A DNA stretch of 64,000 nt from Nicotiana tabacum. Taxonomy: Eukaryota > Streptophyta > Magnoliopsida > Solanales > Solanaceae. Location of the stretch: NCBI RefSeq assembly GCF_000715075.1, contig NC_134101.1, positions 140,940,237-141,004,236 on the forward strand, read 5' to 3'. Shown in pieces: positions 1 to 11,000 of this stretch. Position numbers and translations under genes: made by a program. The notes beneath the pieces are model-generated. The model was not told where the DNA came from, ran no database searches, and saw nothing but the letters and a program-made list of their open reading frames with translations. Each line of letters begins with the position of its first letter. Position 1 is the stretch's first letter.

Positions 1-1370
1 ACCCCTGACCCGTATTCTGATTCTCATTTGGTTTCCAAGCTTTGTCTTCTCGTGTTTAAAGTGTGGTTTTTATAAGTTCAGGGGTTCACTGTTTACTCTT
101 TCCCTTACTGCTTGTATAATGGTTCTGTTCCATGAAAGATTTCAAACGGGGATCATGTTTGGTTTATGCTGGAAACACCTCTAGTTCAGTCTAGGTCTTC
201 ATATTTTTTCTTCTGATAAATTGAAATCGTGAAATTGTTTAAATGTGTTAATGCGAGGTCAGAATTCAGCATGTGAGTTAAGTCTATTTTGAAATCTTGA
301 TTTATTCTTTCATTGGCAATTCAAATCAGTGCTTTTAAATGGTGAAATAGCGTCTAAATTCTGAAGGTCTCGTTGCAATTAAATTCCATACCATGGCTGA
401 AGTCTATGACAATGACTTGGGCTGTCATCTTGGCCCAGTCGTGCCAAGCTCTTGTTCCGGTATTCTTGATTCTGGGCTTCACGTTTAGCCCGGAAGTTTA
501 CGATCTCAGTTTGTTTAAATCATGCTAGTGATTGCAAATCCCTCCCTTAAGTTGATTGATCTTTAATGGTTGAAAGTTTTTTTTGTTGTTTAGCTTTACT
601 CAACTAGTTTTGTTTTAAAAAAAATATAATTAGTTAAAGGAGGGGTGCCATATTAGGCAATGCAAATAGCCATGGCTCTCAAGCATTTAGTTTGAATTTC
701 CTCAAGATTAGAAGTGGGGTGCGCCATGCCAAACAAAAATGACAATCGCATGGCCCTTGTTTAATTAATTTTGTTTTAATCCTTAGAATTCGAGGCGCGC
801 CATTTAGCAAATTCCCATGGTCCTCGCAAAGTTAAAAACGCGTAGTTGCTTTAGGCGCGTTATTTTAATAATTTACCTTCCCAAACTCGGATGCGCATTT
901 GTGTGACTCAAATCCAAATCTCAACGTCGGATAAAATGTGTTGCGAATCGCGGGTGCATTTATGTGACGTGGTTCAAGACATATTTCAAATGACATTGCA
1001 ATTTTCCTTGAAAAATAATTAAATAAAGCGGTTAAAAAGTTTAAAATTGCACATAGGTTCAAAAATGTTTAAAATCATATAAACAGGTCAATTATAACAG
1101 TTGAGCGACCGTGCTAGAACCACGGAACTCGGGAATACCTAACACCTTCTCCCGGGTTAACAGAATTCCTTACTCGGATTTCTGGTTCGCGGACTGTTAA
1201 ACAGAGTCAATCTTTTTCTCGATTCGGGATTACACCGGTGACTTGGGACACCATAAATCTCCCAAGTGGCGACTCTGAATCTTAATATAAATAAATCCCG
1301 TTTTGATTGTCCTTTAATTGGAAAAATTCCCTTATACCCTTCCGGAGTGTAGGAAAAAGGAGGTGTGACA
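1..1370 (+). repeat. Ogre/Tat-type LTR, 3' part (runs in from the left)
   Basis: No coding capacity. The last 300 bases hold the block around 1131-1275 (GGAGAAGGTGTTAGG and GAGTCGCCACTTGGG on the complement) that I associate with Solanaceae Ogre/Tat LTR ends, and the segment closes with GGAGGTGTGACA. A tRNA-complementary primer site starts four bases later, which sets the orientation as plus. Related ends, in opposite orientation, occur at 22544, 37276 and 51387 (TGTCGCGCC, TGTCGCACC, TGTCACTCC). The LTR start lies outside the window. Family assignment is from recall of repeat style, not a search. Confidence 0.6.
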
Positions 1371-1374
1371 ACTC

Positions 1375-1392
1375 TGGCAACTCTGCTGGGGA
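1375..1392 (+). other. Retrotransposon primer-binding site (Ogre/Tat type)
   Basis: TGGCAACTCTGCTGGGGA begins with the TGG expected opposite a tRNA 3' CCA and lies four bases after the LTR end TGTGACA. Ogre/Tat elements are known to use a tRNA-Arg-like primer; the exact tRNA match was not tested. This fixes the upstream sequence as a 5' LTR or its remnant on the plus strand. Confidence 0.55.
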
Positions 1393-1856
1393 TTTTTTGG
1401 CCCAGATCTGATTTCCTCTCTTTTATTAATTCTTTTTCTTTTCTTTTCTTCCTTTTTCTTTCAAAAATTGAAACTAAAATCCTAATTAAATTATAAAACC
1501 CAAATTAGCTTTAAGAATATTAATTAACTCTAAATAATAATTATCATAAATAATTAAATACTAAATTAAAAGAAAATCACACAATTTGACTAAAAACACA
1601 AAAATGTTATTTTTTGTGAATTTTCATTTTTTTAAAACACTTAATTATTAATTAATGTAAAAATCAAATCCTAAATGCAGATGCTATATTTTTGTATTTT
1701 TAATGCATTAATAAAATTAAACATGTACACAAACATACGCAGACAATCAGGAAAATTGCATAATAATTCCTAAAAATAACACATAATTAAAGAAAAGACC
1801 TAATTTTGGGAATTCTTTTGGAGTAATTCGTGTGAGGCAAAAATCACGTGTTCACA
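1393..1856 (-). repeat. AT-rich LTR-like segment, opposite orientation
   Basis: Very AT-rich, with no ORF. Read on the minus strand it begins at 1856 with TGTGAACACGTGATTTTTGCC-like sequence, which resembles the 5' start of Solanaceae Ogre LTRs, and continues into AT-rich sequence like that at the start of the solo LTR 37276-41119 (read on minus). If so, an LTR start in minus orientation is joined to a plus-oriented LTR end and PBS somewhere near 1393-1440. Low confidence: it could simply be the leader of the plus-strand element. Confidence 0.3.
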
Positions 1857-1861
1857 CTACT

Positions 1862-2024
1862 GTTAGCACCTTGTGGAAAGATAATAAGGTTGGAAGAGAT
1901 CTTGGCATGGCCAGGCACACCTATAAAGCTTTCCTTCAGTTATGTTTAGATGACCAAGCTGATGTGTGAACTTCAAGGGAAGTTGGAAGATCTAAAAACT
2001 AAAAAAGATCAGAAGAAAAAGTAA
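1862..2024 (+). pseudogene. Exon-like coding scrap with a frameshift, unrecognised
   Basis: One frame is open from 1862 to a TGA at 1967 and reads like a real protein (STLWKDNKVGRDLGMARH, then AFLQLCLDDQADV). A second frame, offset by one base, is open from 1950 to a TAA at 2022 and ends in a charged helix-like tail (ELQGKLEDLKTKKDQKKK). The overlap suggests a terminal exon broken by one frameshift, or an exon carried here by a transposon. I do not recognise the family. Confidence 0.3.
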
Positions 2025-2510
2025 TTTCCACTAGATAGGAGCTTGTGGAGTTTTAAAGGAAAACTTTACTTCAAGAAGAGCCAATAATTTGCTATACATG
2101 CCAATAATTCTGCACATTTGCTACCTCACACACCCCCAACACGCCACGCCACCCAGAAAGTTATTCACATTTTCAAATATTTCATGAAAATGCAAATTAA
2201 ACCACTTCTTACATTATTCAAAAGAAGCTGAACCACTTTAGCTTAATCAATTGCAGCTAATAGTAAACTGCATTGACATAGGAACCCGTGACAAGGACTT
2301 CTTGTTCATTTATTTATCAATAGCCTCAACAGTAAACAGCACTAAATTTTTCTTTATTACCGAGTATCAGAATGAAAGCGTCCAACTAGAGCAAAATGGA
2401 TATAGAGGATTCAAATAGCCGAACCCACTAGTTTTGTATTGAAACAAAGTTATTGTCTGTAGTGGCTACTAAGGACTTTCCCTAATTAAACTGGTTACGG
2501 TTAGCGTTCC
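2025..2510. other. Non-coding stretch, nothing recognised
   Basis: AT-rich sequence with no sustained reading frame, no LTR ends and no clear inverted repeats visible by eye. It may be intron or intergenic sequence belonging to the exon candidate at 2830-2869. Confidence 0.4.
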
Positions 2511-2670
2511 TTTTTTTTTTTTTTTGAAGTTTAACCATCTGGAACTATTCCAGATTGGCGTCAGGTAAGCCCAACTAAGGGTAAAACCTCCTACCAATAA
2601 GTTCTCCACTCCCAGGCTCGATGTTAAAGAGTGGAGGGATCTCAACCATTCACCACACGCCCCGGTGGTG
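2511..2670 (-). mobile_element. tRNA-derived SINE (TS/SolS-like)
   Basis: On the minus strand the element starts near 2670 (CACCGGGGCGTGTGGTGAAT), contains an A-box-like GTGGTGAATGG and a degenerate B-box CATCGAGCCTGGG, and ends in a poly(A) tail seen as 15 T at 2511-2525. This is the layout of Solanaceae tRNA-derived SINEs. The B-box differs from the ideal GGTTCGAACC, so it is an old copy. Flanking target duplications could not be defined. Confidence 0.6.
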
Positions 2671-2829
2671 AACTGGTCAGTATTTGGACATAGCTAGGGC
2701 ATTAATAAGAGGCACACTAATCAAAAAGACCTCCACTCCATTTGTTAACACAAGCATTTCATCAAACACCTTATGCGCACAAATTGTTTATCATAAACGG
2801 GAAAAAGAAGATGGAAAAAACATATTTAC

Positions 2830-2869
2830 CTGGAAGATTCTTGGGAGTGAAATCAATGGCGCTTGACAT
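2830..2869 (-). CDS. Candidate first exon of an unrecognised gene
   Basis: ATG at 2869 opens MSSAIDFTPKNLP and runs to a consensus donor (CCAG/GTAAAT, GT at 2829-2828). A good TATA box lies about 100 bases upstream (2968-2976), giving a leader of roughly 70 bases without other ATGs. No matching second exon was found to the left; a SINE occupies 2511-2670 and the rest of the gene may be outside the window or lost. The peptide is too short to assign to a family. Confidence 0.4.
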
Positions 2870-2967
2870 TTTTGGAACTTGAGAAAACATAGGAAAGAAT
2901 CTTCAGTCTCAAACACACTTTCCCATTTTCGTTGTTCGGCTCTATACTAGCTTTAGCTTCTGTTGCC

Positions 2968-2976
2968 TTTTATATA
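2968..2976 (-). promoter_or_regulatory. TATA box for the 2830-2869 exon
   Basis: Minus-strand TATATAAAAGGC is a near-perfect plant TATA box. The expected start is about 30 bases downstream, near 2940, about 70 bases before the ATG at 2869. Spacing is normal for a plant gene. Confidence 0.5.
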
Positions 2977-3387
2977 TCGCTCCCTGATAAGGGAGGTTTT
3001 AGATATATTGACCATTATCGTGGGGGCCAGAAGGGGAATATCGAGTAATTTCAAAATTTAGTCAATCGCAGTCCGTTTGGTTTTGTATGTACCACTTTAC
3101 CCCCTCACAGTTTTGGTTTCTTACAGTTTTAGGTCTCTTCATCTTTTTTCTATCTTTTCTTCTTTTAAGGGTGTAATCAATTGTATAAGTAGATTAATAA
3201 AAGATAATTTTAAGATTCGTGGTAAACAAAAATATGTATTTTTGAAGAATAAAAGATAGAGACAGAGCTAGAATAGCCCTAGCAAGACTCAAAACCTTTA
3301 GAAATGCATGTTTTTTTTTATTTTGTTAGATGGTACATTAAAAGCAGTGATGTCGTCCCTTGATTTAAACGGAACTCATTACAGAGT
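2977..3387. other. Non-coding upstream sequence
   Basis: Upstream of the TATA box; A/T-rich with no convincing frame. The long-TIR element begins at about 3388. Confidence 0.35.
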
Positions 3388-6300
3388 GAGAAAATGATCA
3401 AATTTATCCCTTTACTTTGATATATTGTTCACATCTACTCCCCATTATACTATGTGGCTATATCTACCATTATCGTTAACCAATTTTTTTTAAAATACCC
3501 TTCAGCTAACGGAAAGCCACTAGATCAAAAAAACGACTAGCTTTTTTTAAAAAGAAAACCCATAGCCCGTTAAACCCCTTTTGTTTACTGCGCTTCTTTC
3601 TCATAAATTAGCCATTTCCTTGGTAGTCACTTGTTGATCTCCAAAAGTGAAAGACATAAAAATTAGGGACAATCATATATTCATTTTTATATTGAGTCCC
3701 GATTCTTTTAATATCCTTATTGAATGTTTATTAAATTCTACCTTTTCACATTTCTTTTTTTTCCTGGCTTCTCCATTTGTTTCTTTCCACCATTCTGAAC
3801 TGTACGAGTGTTCACAATGATTTTTTTTTCCAGCATGACCTAAATGTTTATAGCATCAGCTTTGAAGTCTTAAGACAACTACCAAGGTGTTTCTTCCTCC
3901 AACAGTGAGCCTTTGTTGATGAGTATTCACGCACCTTGATTTTCTTATATTGTTTTAAGAATTTAGGCAACGAGTAATCATCGTCTAACCAAAGTTAAAT
4001 TCCAAGTTATGGGATGGGATACTCATAGCTCTTAGTAACAACTGAATAATGAGCAAAAATTTAAAAATAATTAGAGGAGATTCAATTTAATATCAAACTA
4101 CAGTCTAAGAAATTCATCAGTAATGGAAAAAGTATCAACAAGCTGAGCTGGAGAGTAACTTAACAATAAAAGTACACTAACTACATTTATTAACCAACTA
4201 GTGAAATTGAACGCGCTTCGCGCGATTATTGAAAGGATCACTAAATCTAATTATGACTTTAGTCGAAATAGAATATGTTAAGTTTTTCGTATATACAGAT
4301 ATGAAATTTAGTTATTTTCATGAGATAACAAATATAATTATTTTCGTTAGAATTAGAGCATAAATGATTGCAACTTTTATTATAGTACTTTTCGAACAGA
4401 AAACTATATAATGGGTGTTTACTTGATTTTTAATATACTATTTTCTTATTTAAATTTTATTTTGGATACATAAATATAGGAGTATTTGATTTCTTTTAAT
4501 TTCATCAGATAGTGAGACTTCAGCTTTCCTAAAATTCTCTTCTCAAATTAAAAAAAAAAACTAAAAAATGTAAAGAAAAGAAACAAACAATAAATAAATT
4601 AAATAATTGCCAAACCAAGTTGCGATGTTCATCCATTGAGTTGCATTTTCGTTATGTAATTTTCCCCCATCTTTTATTATTTTTCAAATACTTTCTTTCA
4701 GGTTCTTTTTCTTCACTTCTTTTTTTATCCTTAATCTTCCTCTTAAGTTTTAATTCTATAAATAATCTCATATTCCATAAAAGTCAGGTGCATTACTTCT
4801 CTATCCTCTATTATTTTTTTCTTTCCTACCTTGTTCTCCCTATGTCATTTTTCTCCTCTAAACTCTATTTTTTCTCCTCTTTCCTGCTGTTGCTTAGCAA
4901 AATTCTTAATATTGATCGTGAAATTAGATACAAATTATTCAAGTTATTGAAAGTAAAATTTCCATATTGAAAAAATACATTAAAAAATATTATAAGTCAT
5001 AATAATTTATAATTCAAAATACTTATAAAATATCTAAGAAGAATATGGTCAAAAGATCAACCTTGTAGACTTTCTAAATAATAATGTTCTCACATGAACT
5101 GAATCATGGCGTAGAATTTTAGGCAAATACATAGGAAACAATAAATATACCAGTAACACAACTTAAAAGTAATGCAAGTATTAATGCTACTACGAAACCA
5201 ATTTAAAGTCTGTGTAGAAAAATTGATCAAATATGCTTGCTATATGAAGAAGCAAAAGTTTTAGGGGCCGGAGGTGCATATACACATTAACTATGACGCT
5301 ATTATATTTGTCTGAAACTATGACGCTATTAAAATTGTCTGAATTTGCTGGTGAATAGAAAATCTAAACAACAAAAAATAATATGAAGGACAAAAAAACA
5401 TCTTTCACATGTAATAAAAGAAGACAAACTCATATTGAGAAATGACAAATTTATCATCCGAATTAGAGATAATGCAAGGGCTTAATCAGCCAACCTAATA
5501 TCTTCAGGCTGCAGAGGCTTGGGTAGCATTTTAGATTGTGTGCAACAACTTGAAAGAACATGAAGAGCAATGGAAAAAGAAAACAAAATGAACTTGAAGA
5601 TTGATGGTGGCTTTTCAATTCTCCATTAATATATACAATAACTAATAATAATTAATATAGTAATTTATATGCAATAAATTTATACGAGAGTTAATTACTT
5701 TGTGTAAAGACCATATATAAGGGAAGGGGTACGAACCATCACATTTATTCTTACAATAAGATAATAACAAAGTAGAGAAAAAGGCAAAAAAGGAGAAAAA
5801 AGATAAATTCAATATCCTTGGCCTAAAAGAATGACACATCATCTTACATAAGTGTAATAATGTTTATGTGTTTCTCCAATCTTTACAAAAATATATTTCT
5901 CCGAACTAGAACCTAGAGTAATAAAAAACTTTTAAATTTCTTGCACTACCACATTCTTTTGTAGCACAATAGAAGAAATGCTTCGGTTAACCCAAAGAGA
6001 TGTACAATGAGCCTCTTAACGTTGTGTTGACTCCATTCATCTTCTGCTTCATAAGAAAAAAGTTAGTCCATAAAGTAGTTGAATAGTATTTCTTTCAACA
6101 AATAGATATTTTTAGGCTAAATAACGAATATACATATTGACTACACAAACTGATTCATCAAACTTAAATTTCTATATAGTTTAGAACCCCCTTGATTCCA
6201 AGCTAAAGATCATAAAAGGAATACAAATAAAATAAAATGATTACAAGAGGAAACTTTGTTCTTATCAACAATTTTACTACGCTAAAAAAAGGCATATATG

Positions 6301-7543
6301 CATATTCAGGAACAGTCTTGCAAGTCCAATAAACTAATTTCGTCATATAAGTAAATAAATGAACAAAATCCGAAAAGGAAAAAATAAAACGAAAGACAGT
6401 CAAGCAAAATATAAAGGCAGAACACAAGTAAAAAGAGATACACTATATACATTAAATAGAGGATAGTGACAAAATTCTTTAAATTTTCCAAAATTATAGC
6501 ATCCCAAAATACTACGACATGCAGTAAAACAAAAATCTAAGAATATGTCATAAATAATATAATGCCGGAAATTTTGAAAAAACATGTAAAGTTAGTCAGG
6601 AACTGAGGATAAAAGAATACAAACCTGGCCGGAAGAACCATTGCTTGGAAGTTGTGTTTTATGACAGGAAGGGAGCCTATATTTGTAGATAAGTCTCTGC
6701 TCACTACAGGAGATTGTAGTAGTTTTTTTTTTCTCCATAAATATGAAACTTAAAGGTTACAACTTGCAAAGGTAGCAACCATTATTGGATTATTATATAG
6801 AGACAGATCAAGCCATGGAAATTTGTTTAATTGAGGAAAACCAATAGGTGAAAAGTTCTTTATAACTGATGTATGTTATTCATTGAGAGATAATGATGCG
6901 ATGTAATAAATGAGATTAACAAAAGCATCAGTTTCATATTCCTTTCAATGATAATAGGTAAAATATAATATGTCTACCTAGATAAGAGAATTTGGATTTA
7001 AAAAGGAGAAAAAAGATAAACCACTTCCTTGAGCAATAAGACGTGCCACATCATATTTTCTATTCCTAGCTTTATATATATATAAATAGATATAAGATGT
7101 TATCACTTATCAACACACAAACCAACTGTCAAGTGTACATTACATTAGACAAAGAATTCCATATTATAACCACAAAAAAAAAAAAAAAATGATAACATGA
7201 CATCCTAATGCCACCATGAACAACTAATAAGAACCAAAAATATGATTTCTTACTAATCCTACTGCCACCATCTTTCGGGGTCTCTCTAAATAAATAAAAT
7301 ATGTTAAGACGTCTAAGAAATTTAAGTCCGTTATTTTTATATGATGGATTTAATCGATCATGGGTTACATGTTTTTATTTTATTTTAAAAGGGGGGTACT
7401 TTTTTAATCTAGTGCCATTTTGTTAAGTAGGGGGCATTTTATAAAAATTTGGTGAGCGGTAAGGATAGATGTGACCCTATAATATAAAAAAGGATAGATA
7501 TGAGCAATATATCAAAGTAGAGGTAAATTTGACCGTTTTCCCT
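3388..7543. mobile_element. Long-TIR element (MULE-like) enclosing other insertions
   Basis: The ends are inverted copies over about 200 bases: 3388-3585 against the complement of 7345-7543. Shared blocks include TCAAATTTA, ACTTTGATATATTG, TCACATCTA and CCACTAGAT. Long, diverged TIRs of the type ...GGTCAAATTTACC... are typical of non-autonomous Mutator-like elements in Solanaceae. No transposase frame survives. Nine-base flanks do not match clearly, so the exact ends are uncertain. A Helitron-like segment (4198-7090) fills most of the interior. Confidence 0.55.
4198..7090 (-). mobile_element. Helitron-like element, non-autonomous
   Basis: On the minus strand the 3' end reads CGCGCGAAGCGCG (a 5-bp stem, 3-nt loop; 4212-4224), then ten bases, then CTAG (4201-4198) followed by T. 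This is the textbook Helitron 3' terminus. A matching 5' end is TCTATTTATATATATATAAA from 7090, preceded by A, so the insertion would be between A and T. No RepHel helicase is present. The 5' end is less certain than the 3' end. Similar blocks at 5790-5846 and 7005-7053 (GGAGAAAAAAGATAAA ... CACATCAT) hint at a nested or duplicated copy. Confidence 0.5.
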
Positions 7544-7989
7544 ATCACTGTTAATGTCAAAGGTAGTCACATTTACCATTTTACAGTATTTTTAGTGGAA
7601 AGCTATATTCTGAATACGACATCAATTTAGAGGCACCTATACAGGCTTAGTACAAGCGAAATAATAACAATTTAAAAAAAAAAAATTGAACAATCAAAAT
7701 AACAGAGAAAACGACAACTTCGAAAACAAGCACAGGCACACGCCATTTAGTAAGTCGTTTATAATAGGCAGATTTTCTTCTCAAATTCTTAGTATTGTCC
7801 AAGTTTCGTTTTTGACTTGCTTAGCACCTACTTCATTGCCTACTAGGCCACCCTTTGTTCAATAGAAACATGACCTAGTTAAGTATAAGCACACTAACGG
7901 TCATCCTTCGCTATCGTCCCAATTTTATTGGATGTCCCCCGAGGGACAAGTAAAAACACACTACAAAAAGTCATCAAAAACTGTTCAAG
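7544..7989. other. Non-coding spacer
   Basis: No coding frame or repeat ends recognised between the long-TIR element and the RTE LINE target duplication. Confidence 0.35.
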
Positions 7990-8007
7990 AAAGTGCTACT
8001 ATAAAAC
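7990..8007. repeat. Left target-site duplication of the RTE LINE
   Basis: AAAGTGCTACTATAAAAC is repeated without mismatch at 12538-12555. The 18 bases bracket exactly the RTE 3' tail on this side and the 5' end on the other. Confidence 0.85.
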
Positions 8008-11000
8008 AACAACAACAACCCAGTATAATTCCACAAGTGGGGTCTGGGGAGGGTAATATGTACGCAAACCTTACCCCTACCCCGAAGGGTAGAGAGGCTG
8101 TTTCCAGGAGACCCTCGGCTCAAAAAAAGCAACAGGAGCCGATATATTAGTACCATAAAAATGCATAATAAAATAATAGCATAATAAGAGATATGAAATA
8201 CAGAATACGAAATACGAAATGGATGACTGGTATAGTAAAACTAGCAGGTAAAGCCCTGCATCAATAGACGACCAATGACATTCTCAGTCTAACTCCTAAC
8301 TGGCTAGTCTCACTCTATTGTGCTGTAGAAATATTCATAACTCTCCCCTAACCTACAACCTTAATGCTCGACCTCCATAATTCTCTGTCAAGGGCCATGT
8401 CCTCAGTAATCCTAAGTCGCGCCATGTCATGTCTGATCACCTCTCCCCAATACTTCTTAGGTCGTCCTCTACCTCTCCGCATGCCCACTATAGTCAGTCG
8501 CTCACACCTCCTCACTGGTGCATCAGTGCTCCTCCTCTGAATGTGCCCGAACCATCTGAGTCTTACTTCCCGCATTTTGTCCTCCATGGGGGCCACGCCC
8601 ACCTTCTCTCGAATATCTTCATTCCTAATCTTATCCATCCTTATATGCTTGCACATCCACCTCAACATCCTCATCTCTGCTACTTTCATCTTCTGGATGT
8701 GTGAGTTCTTTACCGGCCAACATTCAGTTCCATATAACATGGCAGGCCTAACCACTGCTCTATAAAACTTATCTTTTAGTAACGGTGGCACTTTCTTGTC
8801 ACACAAGACTCCCGACGCTAACCTCCACTTCATCCACCCCACCCCTATACGGTGTGTGACATCCTCGTCAATCTCCCCGATCCCCTGAATAACCGATCCA
8901 AGGTACTTGAAACTACACCTCTTGGGAATGACTTGAGAGTCAAGCCTCACTTCAACTCCCGCTTCCGTCGGCTCAACTCCAAATTTGCACTCGAGGTATT
9001 CCGTCTTCGTCCTGCTCAACTTGAAACCTTTAGACTCAAGAGCATGTCTCCAAATCTCTAGCCTCTCATTGACGTCGCCTCGTGTCTCATCAATTAGAAT
9101 AATGTCATCAGCAAATAGCATGCACCATGGCACCTCCCCTTGAATATGATGAGTCAGTGCATCCATCACCAGGGCAAATAGGAATGGGCTGAGCGCAGAC
9201 CCTTGGTGCAACCCCGTAATAACTAGAAAGTGTTCAGAGTCGCCTCCTACTGTCCTAACCCGAGTCTTAGATCCCTCATACATGTCTTTAATCACCCTAA
9301 TATAGTCAATCGGGACCCCTTTATCCTCTAAGCAGCTCCATAAGTCCTCCCTAGGAACCCTATCGTACGCTTTTTCCAGATCAATAAACACCATGTGGAG
9401 ATCCTTCTTCCTATCCCTGTACTGTTCCACCATACTCCTAATAAGGTGGATAGCTTCTGTGGTAGATCGCCCCGGCATAAACCCGAACTGGTTGTCTGAA
9501 ATAGACACCGTCCTTCGCACTCTCATTTCTACCACTCTCTCCCAAACTTTCATGGTATGACTTAGTAATTTGATGCCCATATAGTTGTTACAGCTCTGGA
9601 CATCACCTTTGTTCTTATACAACGGGACCATTGTACTCCACCTCCACTCTTCAGGCATCCTATTAGTCTTGAATATAACACTAAACAATGCAGTAAGTCA
9701 TTCCAAGCCTGCTCTACCCACACACCTCCACAGTTCAACCGGAATTTCGTCTGGCCCGGTAGCTCTGCCCCTTCTCATCTTACGCATTGCCTCCATGACT
9801 TCATCGATCTCAATGTCCCTACAATTACTTAATTCATGGTGACTGTCGGCATTCCTCGATTCCCCAAGTATAATATCCTGATCCCCTTCTTCACTTAGAA
9901 GTTTATGAAAGTAGGTCTGCCACCTCCTCTTAATCTGGTCATCTCCCATCAAAACTTTGTCGTCATCATCTTTTATGCACCTCACTTGGTCCAGATCCCG
10001 AGTTGTCCTCTCTCTCACCTTAGCGAGTCGAAATAACTTCTTCTCCCCACTTTTGTTCCTTAGTTCCTCATACAGACGAGCAAAAGCTGTCGTCTTAGCC
10101 TCCGTCACTGCCATCTTCGCCTCCTTCCTAGCTACCTTATACCTTTGACTGTTCTCTCTCTTCTCCTCCTCGTTATTGCTCCCTACTAACCGCAGGTAAG
10201 CCGCCTTCTTTGCTTCCACTTTACCTTGGACAACTGCATTCCACCACCAATCTCCTTTGTGGCCACCATTGTGGCCCGTAGATATCCCTAACACCTCTCT
10301 CGCCGCCTTTCTTATACAGTCCGCCGTCGTCGACCACATTGTGTTTGCGTCCCCACTACTTCTCTAATCTCCCATTGCCGATAATCTTCCTTCCAACTCC
10401 TTAGCTTTATCCTTAGTTAAGGCGCCCCACCTAATCCTGGGGCGTCCTTGTACTGACCTCTTCTTGCTCTTTATCCTAATACAAATGTCCATCACCAAAA
10501 GCCTATGCTGCGTTGAGAGGGTCTCACCTGGGATAACGTTGCAGTCCTCGCACAACCTTATGTCGCATCTCCTGAGGATGAGATAGTCAATCTGAGTCTT
10601 CGCCACCGAACTTTGGTAAGTAACCAAATGTTCATACCGCTTCGTAAAACTCGAGTTCGCAATGACTAGATCGAAAGCCTTGGCAAAGTCCAACAGCGCA
10701 ATGCCCCCTCCGTTCCGCTCTCCGAAACCAAAGCCGCCATGCACCTCAGTGTACCCACCTGCAGTTGACCCAATATGACCATTGAAATCTCCTCCTATGA
10801 ATAACCTCTCAGAAGGCGGTATACTACGAACAATCTCATCTAACCCCTCCCAAAAGCGCCTCTTAATATCCTCATCCAAGCCTGCTTGCAGTGCGTACGC
10901 GCTAACGACATTTAAAGTACCCTCACCCACCACCAACTTAATAGTCATTAGTCTATCATTCACCCGTCTGACCTCTACCACGGACTCTCTAAGATGGCTA

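Noticed and set aside
4620..4970. 116-codon hydrophobic reading frame
   Set aside because: T-rich low-complexity sequence inside the long-TIR/Helitron-like region produces Phe/Leu/Ser-rich translations on this strand; no motif, promoter or codon bias.
3379..7552. Nine-base target duplication of the long-TIR element
   Set aside because: TTACAGAGT and ATCACTGTT do not match; ends may be off by a few bases or the duplication has decayed.
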